Origin: Synaphobranchus kaupii
Taxonomy: Eukaryota; Chordata; Actinopteri; Anguilliformes; Synaphobranchidae
Assembly: GCA_029718625.1 (NCBI GenBank)
Contig: CM056376.1
Span: forward strand, 124,362,794-124,426,793
DNA length: 64,000 nucleotides
Direction of reading: 5' to 3'
Shown here: positions 34,902 to 49,600 of the stretch, piece by piece
Numbering within the stretch: the stretch's first letter is position 1
How the letters are laid out: every line of letters starts with the position of its first letter
Program-made: the position numbers and the translations under genes
The notes under the pieces: generated by a model
The model's database searches: none
What the model saw: only the letters and a program-made list of their open reading frames with translations
What the model was told of the DNA's origin: nothing

Positions 34902-37090
34902 ATAGGTTCGGTTGGTTAAATAAGATTCCATAATCTTAATCCATTCAGTAATTAACAGTTTGAGGCGCAGCAACCCCTACACCTCCCCAAAAGGGGATGC
35001 AGGATATGATTTGCCTGAGGGAAATCATATCCCACAATTTCATGGTTCACATTCAGAGTTATTTGCTGGTTCAATCTAATAGGAAGCTATGGAAGTTTAA
35101 AAAAATGCTATCAAAATAAGGGGGGGGGGGTAATTGAAATTACTCCCAACGGTATTTTGATATAAGAACTTTTAAATTATGTGAATAGCATGGGCTGACG
35201 TCTACACTGCTGGGAAAGAATGTCTGTGGTGTTCCCCTATTCTAAACTGGCTTACACAGAACAGAGTAGTCACCACAATTTCAAATAACAAAAGCAAACA
35301 TCATTTAATATGATCAATTTATTTCCAAAGTACTGTTATCTCATACAAGATGAGTAATCACATAATCACTGAGACAATGCCAAGAATGGCATCTGTCTGT
35401 TTTGGGTCAATAAGAGGCTTAGATTTTATATCCTGAATATACAAGTATATATTCAATAGCTTTCCTCCCACTCAAAACAGAATTCAGGAATTCAGAATTC
35501 GTCCCAGTTCCGCTTGGACTTGACAGTTTGAAAAATGATGCCGTAAATATCAGTATGCCAAAAAAAATTGTCACTGTACATAAAAATATTCATAGTACAC
35601 AAACTACTTTATATGACACTAGGGACATTAGTCCTACAAGTTCTTCAAACAGTCATGTCCTTATTTGCCTTTGAGTTCAGAACGTTTATTTACCTTTTAC
35701 CCTGCCTGGTAAGTTGAGACAAATGAAGAAATCTGAATATAAAAACCAAATAAAAACCAGCAGTATACTACCCGGTTTCAGGAGAGAGGTATACAAGTCA
35801 GTCCCTGAGAAGTTCTCTCCAGCATCAGGGTCATAAATCACATGGTTGGATGAAGAGGTACTTACAGGACACATAAAAGATGCCCACATCACAATGCTGC
35901 TTTACTGGCCGGAGCACTTAGTAAAAGTGTAGCATTCACTCTCATGCAGCAGCGCCACCCAGCATCATTTATTTACACAGCTGGTTTTCCAATGCCAAGG
36001 CAGTCCTGGGTTGGTTTTGTTCCATCGCCGGCTATGGTGCCATTGGTGGGGGAAATGCAGGTAGTGCAGGATTTGTGTTGTAAGACTGAGGTTGACTGAG
36101 TTGCCAAGTCGGCTTATATTATGTCACTTCAGGTTTGTTTTTTTCCCCGAAGTCGCTTTGAAGTGAGCTTGTTTAAAAAAAAAAAATCCGGTTGTTTGGA
36201 AATGTAACAAGTGACCTGTTTTTTTTTTTTTTCACACATTTATGGGTACTATTGTTCAAGGACACTAGCTAGCTTATTAATTTAGCTGCTACCCCCACTC
36301 CCCAAACCTAACTGAGGAAAATGCCACTACTATTGTTGCTGTTTGTTTTGTATGTTTCCTATTTACACCCCTACCCATAACTGTTAACTGGTAAGTTTGG
36401 CAATGATTTCACATTGTTAAGCTCACTAAAACATTTGAAAATTGAGACAATACAAACCATTACCAACATGGTATTCCTTAAAACAAACTGAGTAATTTTG
36501 AAGCTGCTATTAGAAAACTGACTGATCCACATAGATGGTAGTTGAACATATTCTGGATAACTAATGACGATATAATTACGTTTTTTTGCCAGAAAGAGTA
36601 GGAGATAAGACTAGACCTTATACCTCTTTACACTGGCTCAACTAATACCTCTGGGGAAATGAGTAATTACTGCCTTTGCAGCGCACTTAGGTCTGGACAT
36701 AGTAATTGCAGGCTCATATTTCAATCTCTACCAAATAAGCTGATAAGAAAGTTACGGAAGGCTGAGGCTGAGTTCTTCATAAGAGTGATCAGTGAAGCAA
36801 GGGGTAATGGTAAATGCATTTGGAAAATCTTAATGGATAAGTTAGGAGAGTGAATGGAATTTGAACTTAATATCTTGGTGTGATATCATCTGCATTTAAC
36901 ATTTTTATAGACTCTGTTTATGGGCTGGCCCAAAGCTATTCTACCAGCAACATAGGGCTGACTATTACCCTCTATTGAAAACACAATTGTAAAATATCTG
37001 AATCAGTTGGGAAATGATCAGTTCCCAAAAGGACAGGTAATGTGTTGCTTGGCTATTGCAAGTCTTTAGGATGCTGAAAATGATGCAGAA
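34898..37090. other. Intergenic, no gene recognised
   Basis: It includes a 10-G run near 35121 and A and T runs at 36174-36187 and 36220-36232. Nothing else identifiable. Confidence 0.45.
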
Positions 37091-37385
37091 AATAAGATAT
37101 CAAGAGTCTTTTGATATTGTTGGGTCACAGACATCAGGAAGTTATGGCATGCAAAGGACATGCGACCATATATTAAAAATGATTGCTTTATTCTACATCG
37201 TGTTAAACCCGAAAATGGGGGGGGGGGGGGCTATGTACAAAAGGTTCTATATTTTCTAAACGGTTCATCCAATATGGACAGTCTGTACCTCAACCTCTTT
37301 GTATCCTTTCAAACTCAAAGTGCTAGAGTACAGAACCAAAATAACAAAAGATGTGTCACTGTCCAATGAATTATGGTGCTCAATG
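37091..37385. mobile_element. Right-end fragment of the foldback Tc1-like element
   Basis: From AATAAGATATCAAGAGTCTT to the TA after 37385 this matches 63332-63673: the core's right end (GGGTCACAGACATCAGGAAG), the G-run, then the terminal repeat (TTTCTAAACGGTTCATCC; ACTCAAAGTGCTAGAGTACA; GTGTCACTGTCCAATGAATT). The left half is absent. Confidence 0.85.
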
Positions 37386-39944
37386 TACACCTGGCTACTT
37401 TTATATTAATAAGACCATACGTACCTAACAATAGAGACAGCCAAGCTTTATATGCATGCAATTTTCACATAAAGTGTACTGTTTTTAGTCACAAAGAGGG
37501 ATAACAAGGGATAACTATCCTAAGGCCAACTGCGACCACCTACAAGCATTCACTAAAACTGCTTGACTGGTGTTAGTCAATCCGAAATGTTAAAACCTCC
37601 GTATTGTTGAAGAGACGGACCCGATGTTTGCAACAAAAAAGACAGGAAAGTTTAATTTACAAAGCCGGCCGTGGGAACACATGCAAGGCTACATAAATGT
37701 TCGAGGAACACTCATTTCTTTGTCCTTTGTCTGCATAGTCCCCAATACACAAACCCACAACATCATCTGTATGTTCCCAGGACCAAATGTGCTTCTATGT
37801 ATATATTAAAAGTGCATTCTTACACTGGAAAGCTAACAGTTATCTCCATTGTTTCTCATACAAAAGATTTTATTTATTGAAGCTTGATGATTTTCAACAT
37901 GTTGATGCACGTCTTGCTTTTAAGATTCTGCATCTAGCTATGCTATATAAAGCTAGCTATATTTAGTAGCAACAGATGAAGCCACAATGCATTATGAAGA
38001 GCTCAATAAGCATTCATGAATATTTTCTGTAGTTCATTATATCACCATCATGACATCCAGACCCGTAGCGAGGATGTGGTTGTTCAGCCCTACAGAAAAT
38101 ATAATTATTTAAATAAACGGGTTTGTCTACATCACCGCAGACCTCATTGGCCTACTGGTGGCTAGCCTAATAAGCCTATGGAATAGAGCCTACCATTATC
38201 TAGATTATAAATACACTATCTATCCCTGAAGGGGGAAAATGGGGATTGATATATCACTTAATTGATTTGCGGCACCTTTCGTTATATGCTGAACTTCTGA
38301 CAGTACTGTGTCGCCAAATGCTGCTGTGAACCTGAGAAAAGCCCTAAAATGGCTGTCATTGGCTAGGCTCATTCAATATTAGTTGCCCTGAATCATTGTC
38401 ACCTTTTAGGGCAATCTCGTGGCGACCACAGAAAATTATGGTGGCAATAATATCTTTTCATTCACGGTTTTCTTTTACCTGCCTAATCGAAGGTGAGCGC
38501 AATAGGCAGAGCTTTGCGTTTCAGAATCATTTGAATGTCGTCCGCTTTAGCACATGGCGCTACGTGTGATAAGCATTCTGCTCATGTTTACAGAAAACCT
38601 CTAGGGCTTTATTCCATGATGAGAATGGAGCATTGACCATTCTCCCTGACTTTGGACGCCATCTTTTACCCACAGATCGCTTTAAAATACTAAATTGATC
38701 CAGGCACAGCCAACATAATCCATCAAGGGGGTTGAGGTTCGAGATTGAGGCGGCTTGTCATGATAATCTGAGTAGTCGTCCCCCTGCTGGGCAGCGTCTG
38801 CTACCCTCACACTGCTGTTTACCTCCTGACGAGGAAATATCGTAAGCGGAATCAGATTACACATATCGTGCTTTTGGCAAGTTTTAACTGGTTTAACGTA
38901 TGTTAAACAAGGGCACATATAATAACGGTAGTAAATGTAGTTAGTTTGTCATTTTGGAGGGTGTTATATAGTATAGTATAGGCATCGGGGTTCAAGGGGC
39001 AGCAAAAGTACCATTGAAAAATAAACAGACGGTTCCTCAATCAATGTAGTGAAAACACAGTAAATGGGCCTTTTGTGGAAACTTCTGTCTGTGCAAACTG
39101 CCATTTAAATGCAAAGCAATGTGATTGAGCATTAAAAAGCTTTTAATTTGTTTACAAATTGTTCGCAAATGTCAGCCCAGCTGCCATTTGGTGGTAGATA
39201 ACATGGGAGTCAATCATTGCCGGAGACACTACAACCAGATCAATTGCGCTCCATTACGGATTCTGGTGCCGAAAACCAATCCCCCCACATTGACTAAATG
39301 CAAATCGTGCATTTAGTCAATGTGCTTGTGGCAGACAAATCCAACGCTGGATTGTATGAAATACTCAAGTGACATGAATGAGATGGGATCAGTCCCGTCT
39401 GGGCTCCCTCATTTAGTGCAGAGTGAAACAGGCTCCAAGAGAGATTCTATTTTAGTCTTTTTTTAAGCAACAGGGGAAAAAAAAAAGCCTAAACCATGGC
39501 TGTACTGCTTCGCATTCCACCCCCTTACCTCGGTCTGTGTCCTACACAGAGGCAGAGGCAGGGGGCTAACCTTATTCGCTGCTCTGTCTTTTCGGCGGGT
39601 TTTGCGGATGGGAGTAGGATTCATTAAGGATGTCACCAGATATGCGGTGATCTGTTGTGTCTGCATGTGGTCCAGGACGCTTAGGGGGTGGATTTATTTG
39701 AATTTGGGGGATCCAAATAAATCCATATGAAGCGGAGGAGGGAGGCGTAGTGCAGTTTGAGGACATGACGAAGGGACCGGACTCCTTCTGGGGATTTGCC
39801 CTGCATTGTGGAAAGGACTTAAGAACATTTGTGAGACATTGCACAAAATGTGACGAAACTCTGGCGTCCCTCTGAAGATAGGTAATACCTGGAAGACGAA
39901 GAGGCTGTGTTCAGAACAGAAATATTGCACACTTGTCTTCTTAA
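37386..39944. other. Intergenic, no gene recognised
   Basis: AT-rich to mixed sequence. It contains one perfect hairpin (39286-39324, listed separately) and no convincing exon. Confidence 0.45.
39286..39324. other. Perfect 16-bp stem hairpin
   Basis: CACATTGACTAAATGC is followed by a 7-nt loop and its exact reverse complement. It is too short for a MITE and has no T-run after it. Its role is unknown. Confidence 0.7.
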
Positions 39945-41057
39945 AGGAGCTATATGTAACAAATTTACTGTACTAAATCATAAAATGACCATGATATATC
40001 ATCAGAGATTAAGGAAACATCCTAGGTCGAAATACTGGCTTTTCCGACAATGCTACAGCCATGTTCACCTTTGAAATTTCCATTCCGGGTGGGAACCATA
40101 GACGTCACCCATTGCCTTCCCACGGCCTCGTAAAAACCAAATTGAAGCTCCGGATGCATTTTTCGCCGCCAGTTTGTACAGACTGAATCTGCTCCGTGAA
40201 GCCGAAGAGGACTCAACCTGTCCCTCTGATTGGTCCTGAACAAATGTTAATACCCTGTCCGAACGACACAATATTTAAAGAAAAATCAGCACATGCAGAG
40301 GCATTAGATGAAGGAAAGGCACCTATTGCCATTACATTTTTTTGTGGGAAAAAATTTATTGACTGAGTATTTTGACCACATTGCTGCCAGTGACTTACAT
40401 GGTGAAAGACCTATACTGGAGCCAATCGCAGTGGCGCTAGTGAGCAACGGCACAATTGCCGCTCCCAGCCTAACCAGGAACTGAGCTTCAAAACGAAAGC
40501 CCAGTCTTGGCCCCTTGGTCGGAACGTCTGTATTTGTTTTGGCCTGTGTGATTCACTATTCTCCGAGTTGACTCCGCCGATTTACGAATGCCTAAGCTAA
40601 GTTCAACATTGTTTTCATTTAGCTAGCTAGCTAAAGATTTAAATATATATGTATATAGTTACTAGCTAAACATACCACTAACGTTAGCTTATAACTGTGT
40701 GACCATAAACATAGCCAGCCATGCATCTAGCTAATGTTGACAGAGTTATAAAAAATCCACATGAGCTGGTTTATAATTTGCAAACAATAAATAAATTGCA
40801 AACGTATACATTAGCTGATCAACTTAGTGTAGGACTCGTCGTCGCTTGTCATTGTCAAAATAGAATAAGCTCGTCTCAAAATATAATGTTGCGCTCGGCT
40901 CGTCTTGCGCTCGTGTTCGTTCAGTGTCCTCAACCTGGCAATCCGCGTGAGCTTCGAGTCTGTGGAGGAGGGGGCGGGCGGAGACAACTCCAATATAGTG
41001 AATTTGGACTGCAGTACCCATTTTAAACGCTCGGTGTCAATGTTAAATATAGCTCCT
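39945..41057. mobile_element. Kolobok-like (or piggyBac-like) non-autonomous element, 1113 bp
   Basis: TTAA target duplications flank it exactly (39941-39944 and 41058-41061). The ends AGGAGCTATATGTAAC and GTTAAATATAGCTCCT are imperfect inverted repeats. TTAA duplication with an AG-starting terminus is characteristic of Kolobok. piggyBac also uses TTAA, but its termini usually begin CCC. Inside are several short open frames and TAGCTAGC-rich sequence, but no recognisable transposase. Confidence 0.8.
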
Positions 41058-43386
41058 TTAAAGCACCTCGGTGCAAATTGATGAAAAGCTTTAAGAGTAA
41101 CGTTCCAATATCCAAGTCAATCGCATAGCATATGTACATATCCTTCAGGATGCTTGTTAGTATTAGTTAGAGCAAGAAAGGGCATTTATGGCTCTCTCAC
41201 TAATGCTTACATGCAGATTTCCGACTGTGTCAATTTGTGAAAACCACACAAAGGAATTTCATTGAAGGTTCTGGATTTTTAGTTTTACGCTGAGGGGGGG
41301 AAATGTGTCCAAATCACTTTCGATGTGCAGCTCCTCCCTTGATTTCAGAGGGACAAGGATTCAGTGACAGGGGTAGTGATGTGAAAAACAGCCTAAACAG
41401 CCTAACAGCAATTTCAAAATGCGGTGATTGCAGTGGGATTTGAATAACATGACCAACAAACTGGTATCACAACACACCTTTGGACTTCACATTACAGAAT
41501 TATTCCATGAGACCGCTTCAAATTTTCCATTTACTGTGGTGAACCATTGCTTATCATTGGTTCTGAACACCAATCAAGATTGTTCTTAAATCACTTTGGG
41601 TAAGGAATTTCCCCAAAATGCCTGCAAAAGCGATAACATTCTGGTTACATGGAATACTTTCAAACAGGTAGTCTGTTGTTTTCTCCAGTCCAGTCCTGAG
41701 CCAAATGTTGCACACAAAGCAGCATGTTTTGTGACTTAAATTAAGCAAGACAGTTGTCATTTTTTAATTCCCACTCTCCATATTACTGCATTTGTTATCG
41801 CCATGTTACTAAACACCCTCTTCTTACATAGATTAGTGCCTTCAGCCACCCACAACAAACCCAAATGATTTATTCCTCAGCTAAGTTTTATTTGTCAAGA
41901 AATTGCATTTAAGGACTTTCTTCTCCCCACATAGTGTGAGAGCTATCCAAACCAATGAGATAAATTATGCTTAAGATCAGCAGCTACTGTCCCTAGTAAG
42001 TGCTCAGGGAGATTCAATAGCTCTAAAACAGAAAGCACTGCATTAGTAACCCCGGTATGGTGTCTATTTTTTACGGACACCTGACATTAAAGTAACCAAT
42101 CACAGATGGTTTTGAGCCTGTTTTTCCTGGGTGTCCTCTACTGATGGGGAATTCTAGAAATGCAAAGCACAAGCTGGTTTGCTTGTATTTTGACATGTTC
42201 TGTCACACAGGATACGCCAGCACAGATTTCCACCGATGCATGAACAAGTCATGAACGTTCAAGAGGAACTTGGAGATCTATACGAACAAACCCCCATCGG
42301 AATGACAACATTTGAAGCTATAAATAAACGTACACATTTACATTGATTATATATTTGTAATATACTAAAGAAAATATTAAGTGCATGTTATTACAACTAC
42401 ACAACTATGCACCCATTGACAATAACATACTTGTTTGAAAATACGTGCTTACGCATGTACAAACATGAACAAAGACACGCTTGCAAGGAAAAGGGCACTA
42501 GTACGCGGACGTATGTCTATGTGACATATATGTGACAAACACACACAGATATGTTTAGTCAGAAGTCCCTTGGTTCCTGAGATGATGGTTGAACAGACAT
42601 GGGTGACGGCACCATTACCTGTATCTCCAGCAGAGCAGATGTCACCAGATCACTGGAGATGTGAAATTCAGCATATCTTCTGCGGTGCAGAACCAAGAGT
42701 CTGTCGCGGTGTGTCACATGCTCCACGAGATGATATCTCCCCCCAGCTATTCTGACTCCCACCCTTGCCACATTAGAGATGTTTTAGCACACAATAAGCC
42801 ATGCGTTAGACATTAACATAAAAACCTAAATTAATTACTCCCAATGTGTTGCACATTCTGAATGCGCCACAAAGGAAAAAACAGTTGGGCAGCTCATAGA
42901 AACCTTGTGTGTGAGACTCCACCCAATGTGACCATAATACAATGTATACTGTATCTGTTGAACTCCAGATCAATGTGGTGCTTATGGAAGAACGCTGGGA
43001 CATTCATTCATTTGTTTACGCGCACATTTATTGAACTGGATATAGATATGCGCATGAACGCCATGGAGGGAGCAGCTTCTTTGACACAGTTGTTATAACC
43101 CAGCAGTTTTTTTAGCATAACAGCGGACAACAAATGAGCCCAACGCTGCTCTGAGGAGATGCGTGCATTGCCTTACGTTCATCATTTACTGTCAACAAGA
43201 TTCTCTGGGGAAAATAAGCTTGATTTCAGAAGTGTTTTGCGAGGACATGGCAGTCCATGGCTCTGAGGATTCTGATTAATGAGCATTTGATACCTACGAC
43301 AGCTCTTTCCCCGGGTTTGATCCTCTCGGACAGCGTGACTACCTCACGGTCCTGACAACACAGCAGAAAGCGCAGGGGACATTGTG
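41058..43386. other. Intergenic, no gene recognised
   Basis: No exon, RNA gene or repeat family identified with confidence on either strand. Confidence 0.45.
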
Positions 43387-43606
43387 TTATTCCGGCTTTA
43401 CACACTGGTAAGGAAGAAGTCTGACGGGAGGGGTTTGTTTAATGTTGCGATGGGAGAGGAAGGTAAGGGAGGCCCACTGGCTCTGTTTGTACGCCTCCCG
43501 TAGCGTTCCCCTTCGAGGACGGCTACGCTCCTCCTTTTGGAACGACAGCTTCGGCTGGAAGTCCTCCTCACAGACGGGCTCAGGCGTGAGCCGTGTCAAC
43601 CCTCTC
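43387..43606 (-). other. Candidate orphan terminal exon, product unknown
   Basis: On the minus strand a good acceptor (GTCTCCTGCAG, exon from 43606) opens a 72-codon frame ending TAA at 43387. The frame is rich in CpG and in charged residues, including EPVCEEDFQPKLSFQKEER, RPRRGTLREAYKQSQWASL and SHRNIKQTPPVR. Base composition is unlike the AT-rich flanks. No family was recognised and no partner exon was found, so this is only a candidate. On the plus strand GGAAG followed by GTAAGG could also act as a donor. A chance GC-rich island is an equal alternative. Confidence 0.2.
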
Positions 43607-46600
43607 CTGCAGGAGACATCAGTTACGGATCGCCTCCGCAGATGCAAAACGCTCAAACGGTGACGTAGCAGGATGCATTAGTACTGAAAGCCAGTCATTT
43701 GCCAAAAGACTCACTCGCTCACTCGCTCGTAGTCCAAGAGAGGAACGGAGCTACAAAGTGGCATTGAAAGGGTAGCATTATGTCCTCTGTTTCAAGTAGG
43801 GCTTTCTAGGAGAGATTCAAGTAGGGATCACAGCTTTCTGAACATCACGCACACTACACTAGAGTGCAAAATGGTGATGGAGAGAGAATTGATGAGGTAA
43901 TTACGCAATGAGGGGAGCACTTAAAATGATGAGGCAATCACACAGGAACACTTGCCAAGGCACATCCATATCCTCCCCGCTCTACACCCTGAAAGGTGTC
44001 AGGCTTGCTGACAACGTCACATCAACAATGTTGAGAATCATCCAGGCCCCTTAAAGCAGTTTTAGGCTAAATGTTTTGCATATGCATATTGTAGGCCTTA
44101 CCTATAATTTAGTCTCATTTCAGGCGTTTCTCTATTTATTTTTAATAAATAATCTTTAATATAAGGACAGTTTTTTCTCTTCAGTCCTACTACAGATTAC
44201 AAATTTAGGGATACATTATCCCCTGGAAACTGCTAGGTGACAGTCTGGTACTTAACCAAAGCTGTGAATGAAATAGAAAGCTGATCCTTCCGCATGGGAT
44301 TATGACCGTTACAGTTATACAAAAATAAATTGGAATCGAAAATTAAAACTTTGAGGTCCACAGAGTGGACAAAAATCAATTTATATGCATAATATTTTAT
44401 CCAATTTCTATGTTAACCGATTTACTTACAGATTGAAGAATGGCTTGTTAGTTTTTCCAAAAGTGTTACGACACACTGAATACATCTGACAAATAATCTG
44501 TTCTTCACGCAGCAGCCATTGAGCCATTAACTGTGCCTGTTCATTTGATAATACAATCGTGTCCTTCCTGTCACCTTTGGCTTTCCACCTTTATGACTGT
44601 TGCCCATGGGCACAGCAGCTTTACTGAGACTCAGCTGTATGTAGCTGGCTTCAGCCCTGCTCCCAATAGTCTCTCAGATATGTGACAGGTCAACAAAAAT
44701 GACAAAGCAGATTAGGGCTCCCAAACAGCAGTTGCAGAAACAAACAAAGCGATGCTCAAAGAGCTATTGTGTTTGCTGTGGAGATACGTACGTACAAAAC
44801 AGACCAAACAAAAGGAAAACAGGGAAGACGACAGGGCGTTCTCGATCGCAGCGTGTTTCTGAAACCCGATTACGTTATTCCCGTTCCTCATCAAGCTAGA
44901 ACAAAAACTAAATGTGCTCCAAAGAATAAAAGGCTGCTTACAGGTTTTTTTCCTTCAATGCAGGGCAAATAATGGAACAGCTTGACAACTGCCAGTGTGG
45001 GAGGGGGTTGCCAACCGATGGGGCCGTAGGCCAACAGGGATTTCACGTGGAAGCTACACCGTGCGTGTGCTGAAGCTCCTCGTGCTGTCGCTTGACTACA
45101 GAGGTGTCTGTTTTGTCTGCCGTTATCTGGAGGCTTAGCTGTGATGTCGGAAATAAATGATGCAGCAATATCTATGAATGCATTCCTTTGTTTATTCAGA
45201 GGCAGTACAATTGGCCTGAGATGGGTGTTGAAAAAGCGGTGACTCAATTCTTCCATAGTGACTACCAAACACTGGTCCACAGCACTGGTGCAGTGACCAG
45301 GGATGCAGAGGCTACGCAGTATAGGCCATACTGCTGACCCCTCGCAACGATTCCGACATCTCGGATAGCCTATAATCCACCTTTCTCCTTGAAACATCTT
45401 CTCTTGCAAATCTGTGCCACATTTGGATCCCACACTCCTAGAAATCCCACTTCCACTGCAGTACCAGTGAACCTAAAAAGCAAGATAGCACTGAGTCCAA
45501 ACACACTTTAAAAATAGAAAATAGATTGTTCTACCAATAATCTAAAGAACTTTCACTGGGGGGTTGCCAAAGGGTTCAGGTTTTTCAAATAATTATTTGA
45601 TCCAGGTCTGCTGCCACGCTCCAGCAAAGTTACCATTTCCTGTACCAAGAGGAAGTGTTCCCCCACTGCTGGGTGTGGCCAAGTTCTCCACACCATCGGA
45701 CAATAATGGTCTTCCACAACCGCACAAGTGAGCAGGATATCAAGGGAGAACAGAATATTGCACAGATTTTATTTCACCGACCGGTACAAATGAACAGGCA
45801 CATCCTCCATGAAGTTACACAACTGTTGCAGCCAGAGGAGCAGCCATCTTTCTTTTTCCACTTAGCCCACTATGGTCATATTACTGACACTACACCTCTT
45901 CGCCAAGATACTCAAACTCACAACAAACCGACAATCAGAAAAGGCCAGAGCATGAATAATAAACGGCCAGAACCACATTTGGCCAGGAGCTGTGCGTGGA
46001 CCTACGTGCAGCCGTGAGACAGTCTGTTTAAAGTCACGAGACAAACCGAGCGCGACTGCGGCCGTAGCATCAGCTGGCTGCGGTTTGATTAAAACGATTG
46101 AACCACAAAGCGGGCTGGCCCGGTCTGAGATCTCCACACGGCGATGGCGTCCTTCACACGAGGACAGCTTAGAGAAGTTGGGCCCTTGGTGATGGAGTGA
46201 AAAGAGCCAGCGTGCAGAGGTAACGATCTGTCTTACATATCAGTGAGCCACTGTGGGGGGTCACCAAACGGAATGCGCCAGAAAATCTGATAGATGCGAT
46301 TATTGATATCAAAAAGAAGGCAGGCAGCCTTCAAGCCCCCTCTCATGTTTATTTAGATAAGGAAATTAATTTAGATTTGATCAAAAAAACTTATTTCCCT
46401 TTATTTTTACAAAAGACAACATAAATGGAGCAGAGTTTCTTGTTAACCGAGTTACCACCCCATTCCATATATTCGCAGTTTTCTCATTAGAAAATCAGGG
46501 AGACAGAAAGCACGTTGCCGACCGGGTGGTTTCCAGCCATGTTTCTGCTCACATTTGATAACGGGTTAAACGTTTGATAATGAATAGTTACGTAATTAAT

Positions 46601-49600
46601 GAAAAATTACTTAATTGTATCATACACACTTCCTTGCACAACAGATATTTAATACATTAATATTGTGCATTGTTATTCTGAGGTGTACACTAATCAGCAA
46701 GCATTTTTATCAGATTTGCCTTTTTCCAGGAGGTTCGTCTGAGGGTGGCAAAACTTTTGACACTCGAGCTGTCTGCTTCTTCTGAACATCACTCTGAATT
46801 CTGCAGCTTCAGCAGAAGCTCGACATCAAAGTGAATCTTTTGCCCCCTCTCTTTAGAATCCCTTGGGGCTTGATTTCTATGAGAAGGTAACCCCATTACC
46901 TTGTGCTCTGCGACTGGGAGTGTGGGAGTTGACTCACGCATTTTCACAGTTGAGCGTCTTTCAACTTTTACAGCTTCGAAGCTTACAGTAGTCGCCGTTG
47001 CCAAACCCAGACTTTTTATTTGACGTTTTATTTTGTGAAATGGGGGCACACGCAGTCAAACTAAATATGAATGCAAATAAACAAAGGAGGACATCAAATC
47101 AAATGTATCCATGCAGCGGTCCAACAGACACAATTTTTCCGACAACACAAATGCGCAATAAAAATCACAAACTAAAATGCTGCATATCCACTTGGGAGAT
47201 GTTTAACGTCGGTTTCATCTGCAACCACATTTGTCACACAAAAATCTAAATGTCTCCCAAATAATACCAAAGGAATATCCCTTTGTGGTGCCTAGAGAGA
47301 ATGAATAAGAGACATAAATGATTGAAATGAAACTGGAGACAGAGGAAAGCAAAACCTGCTTTGAAGATGGAATATAGCAGCTTCCATTATCTCTCCATGA
47401 ACAAAAAAAATAAATGTAGCTGAACTAACTGAACACATACTATTTGTGTTTTTAATATTGGCTATATATCAAGGTAGCTCATCGGAAATAATAGGAATAT
47501 GGGGAGATAAATAGAAAGGCATAATTACATTATTGTCCTTGTAACTTATGAAGTCACTGTTAGACTTGGGCTTACTCCAGGTGTATATGCAATAAAAAAA
47601 TAAGTATGTAGTGCACTGATGGTATATTTTGTGTTAACCAATTTCATGTGAGTAATACAAATCTTGAGACTTACGGACATGTATTTAGAACAGACAAAAA
47701 AAAATAATAATTGTATGTTTCCATTTAAAATATAGCCACTGCACCCCCCTTCCCCAGCCAGGCATTCAGAAACTCAGTGGCAAAGTAAAAGGGGTTCAGG
47801 TCACTCCAGGCCAGGGCGAGTGCGACCAAAACGCAGGTTTGGGATTGTGTGCCGTTTAACACAGTGCTCAGCTCTCACGCACCTCCAGGGCGTTCAGCTG
47901 AGTGATCATCTGTTATTTAACTCTTCTTGGTAAAACAAACAAAAGTACTAAAATAACCCCTAAAATGGGGTTTAGAGTGAGGCTAAGTGCTTCACACTTC
48001 CTCTGACAGACCGCATCCTCTCCGTTGCACTTATTAACGGTAACGGTAGTGTCCTGTCTCCGTTTTGTTCCTGTCAAACGCAGGATAAAAGCAAACAGTA
48101 AAACAGCCACATGGGTGCACTTCCACTTCCCACTGTCTGAAAAATGTCGAATGATACATACAAACCCTGTGATGCCTTAGTGACCGGGCAGAAGACGGCC
48201 AAGTTAAATATCTTACACAGTACGCCGTTTGTTATCGTTTCCAATGATCATCCCAAACTGCTTACCAGGGTGTGCATCACTCCAAGCAGAGCACACAATA
48301 TTATATTTGACTGACATTCTATTACAAAATGTAAACACTTTCCAGTCACACTTTCCTCATACTTGGCTAGTAAATGAATGGTCCTATTAAGGAATTTAAT
48401 CAAATGTGCTTTTCTGATTAAAAAGTCCACTTTCCCTGTGCAACCCGTTTGTCTGGGGGTTTGCATGCTGTAAGTAAATAAATAAAAACTTGCAAAAAGG
48501 AAAGTGAAAAAAGGAGAGTTCTGTAAAAAAACAAATGCATCACTTTCTTTAAACACAAGGCTTACTGTAATGTAACCCCACAACACAGAGGTCTTGTTGG
48601 GATAAGTCAGGAAATTTGATGAATTGATGAATATCACAAAACATCTCAAGAGAAAAGACATATAGGCCTATACGGTAAAAAAAAAAAAAAATCAATCCCA
48701 ATGTCTCTGCCTCTCCACCATATACAGTAGCTATGATTTTGTGTTTGCATGCGTGTTCCTGGTTGCACTACACTAATGAGGACTGCTGGCTAGCCAGCCT
48801 TGCTGAGCACAGGAAGCCTATCTCCAACCAAGGTTCCAACAGCCTTCAGTAACTCACTGGTTTATTAAAAAGGCCCATTAGGCCTTTGTTCAATTTTATT
48901 TGAACCTAACAAGATGGATCAATATGCCTATTCTGCTCCGAAGGACACGGGGGGAAAATATCATTGAACACTATGTTGCTCATTGGCCAATTGAGGATAA
49001 ATTAACAAAACCGCTATTCTAGATAGGTTGCATAAGGGTTCAAGTGTCCTTTCAAGCACAGTGATCGAAAGTCCAAACGGCACATACAACAAACAAACAA
49101 AAAACAGTTTATAGTCTTTGATGAAGATACTGTTCTAATTTAGCAAGAAATGACCTGTTACAATGCCAATGTTGCCAACCGTCAGTCCATCAGTATTTTG
49201 CTAGCGGCGGAACCAAATAACTATGGTGCATTCTTTTAACAGTCTGTCCTAATCAACTGCCTTGCCTGAAGAGTCCGCTAGTGAACCGCCGTCATCCAAA
49301 CATGCGAAACGCTGGCAGACTGACAGATGAGCCGAAAGCAAACTGCAAGTGGTGTGGGCACTGTGTTTTCTGGCTGGAAAGGAGCTGAAATGAGTATAAA
49401 ATATGTTGGGGTTTCTATTCTTTGATTGTATAAATCACAGGCACTTATAAGACAGTAAATGGTTTTTAAGATGGGGGGGGGGGGGGGGGGGACATGTTTT
49501 GGCAAGGGAATTGCACACAAGTTTACCAATAGTGCATTTGTATTTTAAGACGTCATTGTTTTGTTTTTCTTTTTTTAATTAAAACTCAAGACGTCATTCC

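Noticed and set aside
44891..45433. 180-codon minus-strand open frame
   Set aside because: No recognisable domain, no splice sites supporting exon status and low-complexity patches. A frame this long can occur by chance in 64 kb of mixed DNA.
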